DNA from: Endozoicomonas sp. NE40
Lineage (GTDB): Bacteria > Pseudomonadota > Gammaproteobacteria > Pseudomonadales > Endozoicomonadaceae
Length of the DNA: 64,000 nucleotides
Assembly: GCF_040549045.1 (NCBI RefSeq)
Contig: NZ_JBEWTB010000002.1
Coordinates: 1,581,501 to 1,645,500, forward strand
Direction of reading: 5' to 3'
Made by a program: the position numbers and the translations under genes. The notes under the pieces are model-generated. The model saw only the letters and a program-made list of their open reading frames with translations, ran no database searches and had not been told where the DNA came from. Shown here piece by piece: positions 57,534-64,000 of this stretch (its first letter is position 1; each line of letters starts with the position of its first letter).

Positions 57534-57616
57534 ACTGAGACATGACCTAGCATACCTATGGCTTGGACCCTATCTGCAAAAGAAAAGCCATAGCTATCTA
57601 TTAAAAGAATCCACAT

Positions 57617-57649
57617 AAAAAAACAGGCGCCTGATGCGCCTGTTTTTTT
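57617..57649. terminator. Bidirectional terminator for the small gene and pnp
   Basis: AAAAAAACAGGCGC pairs with GCGCCTGTTTTTTT around a five-base loop, with T runs in both directions. Confidence 0.92.
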
Positions 57650-57667
57650 TACCCGGAAGAAAACCGA

Positions 57668-59770
57668 TTAAGACGCCTGCTCCTTGGCCCGGGCAACTTC
57701 CTTGATGCTCAGCTTGATGCGGCCACGGGAGTCAATGTCCAGCACAACCACTTCAACTTGCTGACCCATCTGCAGATAGTCAGATACTTTCTCAACACGC
57801 TCATCAGCGATCTGAGAAATATGTACCAGACCATCACGACCAGGCAGTACGCTGACAAAAGCACCGAAGTCTACAATACGGGTCACTTCACCCGTATAGA
57901 TCTGACCAACCTCGGCGTCAGCAGTAATACCGTAAACACGGTCGTAAGCAGCCTGAGCTTTTTCCTTATCGTCAGCAAAGATTTTCACCATACCACTGTC
58001 GTCGATATCAACAGAAGCGCCAGTGTCTTCACAGATAGAACGGATGGTCGCACCACCTTTACCGATAACGTCACGAATCTTGTCCGTATCAATTTTCAGG
58101 GACATGGTCATCGGTGCGTTTTCGTTCAGTTCAGAACGGCTCTCGCTGATCACCTTGTTCATTTCGTCCAGAATGTGCAGACGCGCGTCCATCGCCTGAT
58201 CCAGGGCGATTTCCATGATCTCTTCAGTAATACCGGCAATCTTGATATCCATCTGCAGAGCAGTGATACCCTCAGAAGTACCCGCTACTTTAAAGTCCAT
58301 GTCACCCAGGTGGTCTTCGTCACCCAGAATGTCGGTCAGGACGGCAAACTGTTCACCTTCTTTCACCAGACCCATGGCAATACCGGCCACTGGCGCCTTC
58401 AGAGGCACACCGGCGTCCATCAGGGCCAGGGAAGAACCACATACGGAAGCCATAGAGCTGGAACCGTTGGATTCAGTGATTTCAGACACAACACGAACGG
58501 TGTACGGGAACTCATCCTGAGTCGGCAGCATGGCCTGAACACCACGACGGGCCAGACGACCGTGACCGATTTCACGACGACCCGGCGCGCCCATACGGCC
58601 ACATTCACCAACAGAGTACGCAGGGAAGTTGTAGTGCAGCATGAACGGGTCTTTCGTTTCGCCTTCCAGACTGTCAATAATCTGTGCGTCACGGGCAGTA
58701 CCCAGAGTCGTGGTCACCAGAGCCTGGGTTTCACCACGGGTAAACAGCGCAGAACCATGAGTCTTTGGCAGAACGCCGATTTCTACGTTGATCGGACGAA
58801 CCGTTTTGGTATCACGACCGTCGATACGAGGCATACCATTGATAATATTGCCGCGTACTACGGATTTTTCCAGACTGGAGAATGCCTTCTCAACATCAGC
58901 TTCGTCGAACTGACCTTCTTCTTCACCCGCCAGGGCTTCCAGCACTTCCTGCTTCAGAACACCAACCGCCGCATAACGATCCTGCTTGATGGTGATCTGG
59001 TAAGCTTCACGCATCTTGCCTTCAAACGCAGACATCTTCTCTTTCAGTTCTACGTTTTCAGCAGGCGCAGCCCAATCCCAGACAGGCTTGCCGACTTCAG
59101 CCGCAAACGCTTCAACCGCATTAACAACAGACTGATACTCCTGATGAGCGAACAGTACCGCACCCAGCATTTCATCTTCTGTCAGCTCCTGAGCTTCAGA
59201 CTCAACCATCAGCACAGCGTCTCTGGTACCAGCTACCACCATGTCCAGCTCGGAAGTTTCCAGCTCAGCATAGCTTGGGTTCAGCAGGTAGCCTTTCTCT
59301 TCGTTAAAGCCTACACGCGCACCACCAATAGGCCCCTGGAAAGGAATACCGGAAATGGCCAGTGCCGCAGAACAGGCCACCATTGCCAGAATGTCCGGAT
59401 CGTTTTTCTTGTCGACAGACACAACGGTCAGAACCACCTGAACTTCATTCATGAAGCCTTTAGGGAACAGAGGGCGGATAGGGCGGTCGATCAGGCGGGA
59501 AGTCAGGGTTTCTTTTTCACTGGGGCGGCTTTCGCGCTTCAGGAAACCGCCAGGGATTTTACCCGCAGCATAGGTCTTTTCCTGATAGTGAACAGACAGA
59601 GGGAAAAAGTCCTGTCCTGGCTTCGCTTCTTTAGAGCCAACCACTGTGGCCAGAACCGCCGTCTCACCCATGGTCGCAAGAACCGCACCAGATGCCTGAC
59701 GGGCAACACGGCCTGTTTCCAGAGTGATGGTCTGGTCACCGAATGTAAAAGTCTTGGTTACCGGAGTCAC
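57668..59770 (-). CDS. pnp: Polyribonucleotide nucleotidyltransferase (PNPase)
   Basis: The GTG at 59770 after AAAGGAA gives the usual start (M)TPVTKTFTFGDQTITLETG and 700 residues; a frame to 59800 lacks a ribosome-binding site. Two RNase PH-like domains (about 1–220 and 300–540), a KH domain (VIGKGGATIRSICEDTGA) and an S1 domain (GEVTRIVDFGAFVSVLPGRDG) follow in order. It degrades RNA with phosphate in the degradosome. It lies downstream of rpsO, as usual. The large frame on the other strand is a shadow. Confidence 0.96.
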   Translation of the reverse strand: MTPVTKTFTFGDQTITLETGRVARQASGAVLATMGETAVLATVVGSKEAKPGQDFFPLSVHYQEKTYAAGKIPGGFLKRESRPSEKETLTSRLIDRPIRPLFPKGFMNEVQVVLTVVSVDKKNDPDILAMVACSAALAISGIPFQGPIGGARVGFNEEKGYLLNPSYAELETSELDMVVAGTRDAVLMVESEAQELTEDEMLGAVLFAHQEYQSVVNAVEAFAAEVGKPVWDWAAPAENVELKEKMSAFEGKMREAYQITIKQDRYAAVGVLKQEVLEALAGEEEGQFDEADVEKAFSSLEKSVVRGNIINGMPRIDGRDTKTVRPINVEIGVLPKTHGSALFTRGETQALVTTTLGTARDAQIIDSLEGETKDPFMLHYNFPAYSVGECGRMGAPGRREIGHGRLARRGVQAMLPTQDEFPYTVRVVSEITESNGSSSMASVCGSSLALMDAGVPLKAPVAGIAMGLVKEGEQFAVLTDILGDEDHLGDMDFKVAGTSEGITALQMDIKIAGITEEIMEIALDQAMDARLHILDEMNKVISESRSELNENAPMTMSLKIDTDKIRDVIGKGGATIRSICEDTGASVDIDDSGMVKIFADDKEKAQAAYDRVYGITADAEVGQIYTGEVTRIVDFGAFVSVLPGRDGLVHISQIADERVEKVSDYLQMGQQVEVVVLDIDSRGRIKLSIKEVARAKEQAS

Positions 59771-59986
59771 AATATTTTCCTTTAGTAAAACCCCGACCAT
59801 CTGTGGCTGTCACGAGACACGGATGCAATTCAAAACCTTCTGGTCTGAACTTCTGTCTAAAAAAGCACCAGAGAGACTTGGAATTGCACCCCGATTTGAC
59901 AGCAAAATAAGGTCAGGGCTGGATAGAGAGCCGTTACTGGCTCCTTTTTTCATACAGACACACTAAAATCCAGTGTCTGCTCAATG

Positions 59987-60023
59987 CAAAACACCGCCAG
60001 CCACACAATGGAAGCTAGCGGTG
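59987..60023 (-). terminator. rpsO terminator / pnp leader hairpin
   Basis: On the minus strand CACCGCTAGC pairs with GGCTGGCGGTG and is followed by GTTTTG. In the same leader CAGACAC pairs with GTGTCTG (about 59955–59979). Such structures before pnp are RNase III sites for autocontrol in E. coli; here that is inferred. The remaining bases of 59771–60122 hold nothing else clear. Confidence 0.6.
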
Positions 60024-60122
60024 CTCTGACTGCGGAAGCCCTGCGAAGCGTGCGCTACAGCAAGGTCTTCCTGTTCTGCTGGTGATTTCAACAGAAACCA
60101 CCAGAGCCAATCCCGAAGGCGA

Positions 60123-60392
60123 TTAGCGACGCAGACCCAGACGCTCGATCAGGCTGCGGTAGCGCTCAACGTCCTTACGCTTCAGGTAGTCCAGCATGCT
60201 GCGACGCTGGTTTACCATGCGGATCAGGCCGCGACGGGAGTGATGGTCCTTGTGGTTAGCCTTGAAGTGAGACTGCAGACCTTCGATGTTTGCAGTCAGC
60301 AGAGCTACCTGAACTTCAGGGCAGCCACTGTCACCTTCAGAGCGACCGAATTCATTGATGATTTCAGCTTTCTTTTCAGCAGTCAAAGCCAT
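60123..60392 (-). CDS. rpsO: 30S ribosomal protein S15
   Basis: The 89-residue protein is a typical S15: ALTAEKKAEIINEFGRSEGD, SGCPEVQVALLTANIEGLQSHF and RRGLIRMVNQRRSMLDYLKR. It binds 16S rRNA early in assembly. GGAGAC precedes the ATG. truB, its usual upstream neighbour, is not present; an effector-like gene diverges instead. Confidence 0.97.
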   Translation of the reverse strand: MALTAEKKAEIINEFGRSEGDSGCPEVQVALLTANIEGLQSHFKANHKDHHSRRGLIRMVNQRRSMLDYLKRKDVERYRSLIERLGLRR

Positions 60393-60707
60393 GATAAAGT
60401 CTCCATAGAATATGCATAAACATAAATCGGGTACGACCGTGCATATTTACAGCCGACCTTGCCGCCAGCGCTTATTCAAAGAACCTGCAAAGGTTTAAGA
60501 ATCAGCATCGGCAAAATTAAGCGCTGCATTCTAACACTATGACAGGCAATTATCCAAATCAGCCCTCTCAGGCCAAAACGCTCCAGAGGCCGCAGAGCCG
60601 GTCATTCCATGCCAGCGACCATCGCCAGTATAAATTTCTGTGATACAACGTAATTTGATCTATTTTTCTCCCCAAAGGAAAAACCATTATTAATTGCTAC
60701 TACCTTT
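60393..60707. other. Divergent promoter region rpsO / OTU–cyclase gene
   Basis: These 315 bases should hold promoters for both genes. I see no clear −35/−10 pair, terminator or repeat. The 30 bases before the ATG at 60708 lack a strong ribosome-binding site. Confidence 0.35.
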
Positions 60708-63311
60708 ATGAGATTCAATCTTAATAAATCAGCAACAAAGGACTGCATACATTTTATACTTCTCTGCACACTGAGCCTCGTTCTGCTCACTCCCGCGAAA
60801 TCACTGGCTATCCTGCCAATGCAAACCCGACATAAGCTTGAGCAAATGGGCCTTACGCTGATTAAGAGCAGACACGATGGCAACTGTCTTTACGATGCCA
60901 TTGCAGGCCAGACCGGCCAGAGTCCACAAGCGCTCAGGGAAACCCTACACCACTTTCTTGCTCAGTTTTTTCAAGCCCCGACCCCTCTGGTTTTTGAACT
61001 GCTTGACAATGCTCTCAGGCGCACCCCTATACACTCAAGCATGCACGACCTTGCCAACTTTTACCTGAATGGACGATTGCGGCGAAATGGCGAATGGGGA
61101 GAGTTGATGCTGATGCCTTTTATCGTCTATGTTCTTAATCGTCCAATTATCCTGATCAACCTGAGTTCCACCCTCACAGATCAACCTCACCTGCTGATCG
61201 ACACCGACCTGTCCTTTACAGAGATCAGCCTGAATTCAACCGCCCATTACGCCAGCACACACAATGCCATTGTCCTGATCTTTGCTGACGACGCTTACTA
61301 CGGCGTCACACCCGGCCTTGCTCAGGAAGCACCGGACTGGCAAAGATCATTAATAAATAACCTTGCGTTTTTAACAACTCCGAACCCGGCCTGTTCTTCA
61401 TCCAGCCCTCAACCCCCTCTTCCATTTAACGGGGGCGCATACCCAGACAACCCTTCCCTGTCAGGCGACATACAAACCAGCCTTTCGGACAAAGAAGACA
61501 ACTCCCCTTTCAGGTACCGCCTGATCAGACAGCCATGTAACACGTGCCATCCTGATGAAAAGTCTCCGTGCTTTCGCATCACCATTACAACCATCAATAC
61601 AGAAGTCGAGGGATTTCCCATTTTTTACCCGGTTAATTACCTTTACTATCTTGCTCACCAGATCGCCATTGATCGCCGGTCATATGACATTCAATGTAAA
61701 ATCAATACCCTGATTCATTCAGCAAAGCCTGCTAAAACCCAAAAGCAACCACTTCAGCTCCCCGGAATTCAGGATCGCATTCACAAATTCAATAGTGGGG
61801 TAACGACCACAGGGACAGCTGACAATACCAGGCAACCCGTTAAGAACTTTCAGGCCGCTGTGAAAAAAATAATATTGCTCATCAGGAGCGCCAGAGCATT
61901 CGATGATTATTACGTACACATGCCAACCAACAAGGCTGAGACCGGAGTTCCCAACAATTATCTGAAATATCTGGCAAAAGCCTCAGGTGAATATTTTATG
62001 GCGTTCGGAAACAGACATGTCGCTATCGGGGCAAAAAAGCATATTGAAAGCAAAAACAAGTCAACCAAAGATTTCAAACAAAAGCGCAAGACATCTGATT
62101 TAAAGGTTATCCATTCGCTGATCCCAACCACTCCTTCTTTATCGAAGGACAATATGAAAAGTCTGTTTTTCCAGGAAGAACTCAGAACCAGTCTGCTAAA
62201 AGATTTAACAGCGGGGCTAATAGGATTAGCCGCCTACACATTAACTGACAACGAAGTGAACGATTTACTCAACAACCCGCATCTGACCGTTGAGACTACC
62301 CGACAGGAAGAGGATGGCACACCCCTTGAAATTGAAATGACAGAAACTCAAACGGATGGAAAACAAATCACCTTTGTGCTGACGCGCTCCTATGCCGAAG
62401 AAAACTGGGATGTTTATCGTAAAAAGCAGGAAGAGCTGGTCAGAGTTGAGGTTATCACGGACAGCAATGGCCGCATTGTGACAGCTGATCTTGATCCGCT
62501 GTTTATCAGTTTTAAATTTGAAAGGCTTGATCTGGCCCATCACGATAAATTGCCCTTACCCCTGATAACCAACCTGCATACACAAAAGCGGATAAAGCGG
62601 CTTAAGAAGATTGCTAACCCCACCAGGACTCTGGAAACAAGCCTTGAAGCACTAAAGACAGGAATAGATAATTTTTTTATGGAAATCGTATTTCTTCCAC
62701 ATCCTCCTGTAGGTGATACAGAAACACCGGCACTGAACAGGGCTGCCATCAACATGCTCATATTATTAAACCCTCAGTTACCCACATTGCATGTTCTGGA
62801 AAAATACTGGCAGGTTCTGGAGAAAAAATGGATAGAGGTTGAGGGTATTTCAGGTTATTTAATAAGAATTCCCAGGGAGCACCCGGACATGGGTAATGTG
62901 AACCCCAGAGCTATAGGGCTTGTTGAACTGATGAATAAAGCACTGGGCCGACCCGATGACAATCCTGCTGTACATCATAATCATGACGCTCACTCTCTGG
63001 CTTCCAACGAGGCATTAAACTACCCGGCTGACATCTACCTGCCCGAACGAATGACCACCACCGACGAGAACAACAATCTCATTACCTTCAATAAAGGCGT
63101 CAATCACATTAGAGACCAGGAGGAAATGAAAAGGCTGGTACAGGCCCTTAAAGACAATGACTGGTACGTTACACTCAACCATGCGCTCTGGCCTGAACTA
63201 AGCGCAATTCGCTCCAGACAGTGGAAACAGGCCGCCCGGGTTATTGAGCAGCACCTGCAGCAACGCCTTAAGTGGCAGCAGGAAAAAAACAAGCTTCGGA
63301 AAACTCACTAA
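60708..63311 (+). CDS. Exported OTU-like protease fused to an ExoY/edema-factor-type nucleotidyl cyclase
   Basis: The 867-residue protein has a signal peptide (about 1–34, ending KSLA). Residues ~45–200 are OTU-like, a deubiquitinase fold: the catalytic cysteine is Cys60 in HDGNC, and GEWGELMLMPFIVYVLNRPI matches its core; the histidine expected near AYYGV (196–200) is a tyrosine. Residues ~420–830 match ExoY and anthrax edema factor as I recall them: Lys444 and Lys451 with the spacing of the two ATP-binding lysines (KHIESKNKST), TADLD with Asp594 and Asp596 as metal ligands, and GNVNPRAIGLVELMNKALGR, HHNHDA and NYPADIYLP as in the ExoY C-terminal core. Such enzymes flood host cells with cyclic nucleotides after an actin or calmodulin cofactor binds. 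Delivery is unknown; Sec export is inferred. Confidence 0.8.
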   Translation: MRFNLNKSATKDCIHFILLCTLSLVLLTPAKSLAILPMQTRHKLEQMGLTLIKSRHDGNCLYDAIAGQTGQSPQALRETLHHFLAQFFQAPTPLVFELLDNALRRTPIHSSMHDLANFYLNGRLRRNGEWGELMLMPFIVYVLNRPIILINLSSTLTDQPHLLIDTDLSFTEISLNSTAHYASTHNAIVLIFADDAYYGVTPGLAQEAPDWQRSLINNLAFLTTPNPACSSSSPQPPLPFNGGAYPDNPSLSGDIQTSLSDKEDNSPFRYRLIRQPCNTCHPDEKSPCFRITITTINTEVEGFPIFYPVNYLYYLAHQIAIDRRSYDIQCKINTLIHSAKPAKTQKQPLQLPGIQDRIHKFNSGVTTTGTADNTRQPVKNFQAAVKKIILLIRSARAFDDYYVHMPTNKAETGVPNNYLKYLAKASGEYFMAFGNRHVAIGAKKHIESKNKSTKDFKQKRKTSDLKVIHSLIPTTPSLSKDNMKSLFFQEELRTSLLKDLTAGLIGLAAYTLTDNEVNDLLNNPHLTVETTRQEEDGTPLEIEMTETQTDGKQITFVLTRSYAEENWDVYRKKQEELVRVEVITDSNGRIVTADLDPLFISFKFERLDLAHHDKLPLPLITNLHTQKRIKRLKKIANPTRTLETSLEALKTGIDNFFMEIVFLPHPPVGDTETPALNRAAINMLILLNPQLPTLHVLEKYWQVLEKKWIEVEGISGYLIRIPREHPDMGNVNPRAIGLVELMNKALGRPDDNPAVHHNHDAHSLASNEALNYPADIYLPERMTTTDENNNLITFNKGVNHIRDQEEMKRLVQALKDNDWYVTLNHALWPELSAIRSRQWKQAARVIEQHLQQRLKWQQEKNKLRKTH

Positions 63312-63374
63312 ACCAGTTGCAGGCAATAGTAAATATTGTTAGCTTCCTGCCAGTTCAAACAGACTGTATTTTTT

Positions 63375-64000
63375 ATGCGCCATTACGCCATCCTTGCCAA
63401 TCCCGGTCACAATCGCATCTACTTTGACACTGCTCTCACAATCGCCTGCAACGAAATTCGTGCGATTACCGAAGCAAGAGACATAGAAATCAGCGACATT
63501 GGTGAACGGGACCTTAACCTCCCAGCCTGCATCTGCTTCAGCACTGAAGCCCCCCTGAACAGCAAAGCCCTGAAAGCCTTGTCTGCTTCTTCTATTTATT
63601 ACGCCATTTTTGAAATCCTTGAACAGGGACTGCTCAGGCCACTGGCCGTAGAACCGTTCCAGACCTTTCCGGAAAGCCTGAATCAGATTCTCAAATACAC
63701 TGGCAAAACCAATGAGCAGTTCACCCGCATGATGGTGAACCTGGCCCTGAGCGCCTGCAAAACCGGCAGTGAGCAGATCACCCTGATCGACCCGATGTGC
63801 GGCAAAGGGACAACCCTCTTTGAAGGCATGGTTCGTGGCTTCAATGTGGTTGGCATAGAAATCAACGACAAATGGACTCAGGAAATTCAGGCTTACCTGA
63901 TCAACTACCTGAAGAAAGGTCGTTACAAGCACACAAAAGCCAAAGAACGACGCACACACAGTGGCAAACGCCTATCTGACGGCTTCACTCTGGAAACCGC
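63375..64000 (+). CDS. TRM11-like RNA methylase (3' partial)
   Basis: The frame from the ATG at 63375 stays open to the window end (208 codons). The first ~110 residues (MRHYAILANPGHNRIYFDT) form a THUMP-like N-terminal part. Then LIDPMCGKGTTLFEG and VVGIEIND are the SAM-binding motifs of the UPF0020/TRM11 group of N2-guanine or related RNA methylases; N-terminal details are not recognised. The NPPY-type catalytic motif would lie beyond the window. An antisense frame covering it is a shadow. Confidence 0.75.
   Translation, partial: MRHYAILANPGHNRIYFDTALTIACNEIRAITEARDIEISDIGERDLNLPACICFSTEAPLNSKALKALSASSIYYAIFEILEQGLLRPLAVEPFQTFPESLNQILKYTGKTNEQFTRMMVNLALSACKTGSEQITLIDPMCGKGTTLFEGMVRGFNVVGIEINDKWTQEIQAYLINYLKKGRYKHTKAKERRTHSGKRLSDGFTLET

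Noticed and set aside
57758..59785. A 675-codon open frame antisense to pnp
   Set aside because: PNPase on the other strand is unmistakable; the frame has no recognisable motifs.
63339..63959. A minus-strand frame at the window end
   Set aside because: The plus strand carries a methylase motif (DPMCGKGTT) in a frame open to the window end, which is far more convincing.

Overview
The window is a 64 kb chromosomal piece of a gammaproteobacterium. The block cca–folK–folB–tsaD // rpsU–yqeY–dnaG–rpoD is arranged as in Pseudomonas and its relatives, and pilB, PutA, rpsO–pnp, an MvaT-less H-NS and a VC_2705-type symporter fit a marine, Oceanospirillales-like lineage. Exported proteins with eukaryote-like or toxin domains (a TRAF/MATH domain, an OTU fused to an ExoY/edema-factor cyclase, a possible ADP-ribosyltransferase) point to an animal-associated member such as Endozoicomonas. 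The genus is an inference from content, not a demonstrated identity.

Layout. 1–5 kb: the end of an M14 carboxypeptidase with FN3 and beta-sandwich domains, a GST and the DeaD helicase with a long leader. 5–10 kb: an acyltransferase, then a coupled DUF4956 – CotH/beta-helix – VTC operon whose last gene is frameshifted. 10–20 kb: transporters (MFS with divergent LysR, TSUP, an NSS transporter with its 31-residue MetS partner, DMT, VTT), a lipoprotein / chalcone-isomerase-like / DUF2878 operon and a TonB-like gene without a normal start codon. 20–30 kb: a phytase-like secreted protein, pilB, tRNA-Thr(CGU), PutA and a DUF4212–symporter pair. 29.8–32.7 kb: a secreted TRAF/MATH protein, an SDR, an AT-rich gap with two DnaA boxes, a MITE-like palindrome and an orphan Hcp. 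32.8–36.4 kb: an scsBCD-type thiol-redox operon with scsB broken at a T6 run. 36.5–42.4 kb: H-NS, an unknown secreted protein, FadD, a GIY-YIG protein and a TyrP-like permease. 42.6–53.3 kb: the housekeeping block, interrupted by two orphan genes (43913–44641 and 46810–47421). 53.4–60.4 kb: PutP, pyruvate kinase preceded by a perfect FNR box, a small unknown protein, pnp and rpsO. 60.7–64 kb: the OTU–cyclase protein and the start of an RNA methylase-like gene.

How the genes work together. PutA, PutP and the acetate-type symporters suggest use of proline and small organic acids. Perfect FNR boxes suggest oxygen-dependent control. The Scs proteins provide periplasmic disulfide chemistry that exported cysteine-containing proteins may use. 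The effector-like genes stand alone, each inserted among core genes, several beside palindromic repeats, which suggests piecemeal acquisition. Three genes (VTC, scsB, TonB-like) look broken by one base at a short homopolymer run, so sequencing error versus real decay has to be settled.

All family assignments come from reading the sequence and from recalled family features; no database search was run.
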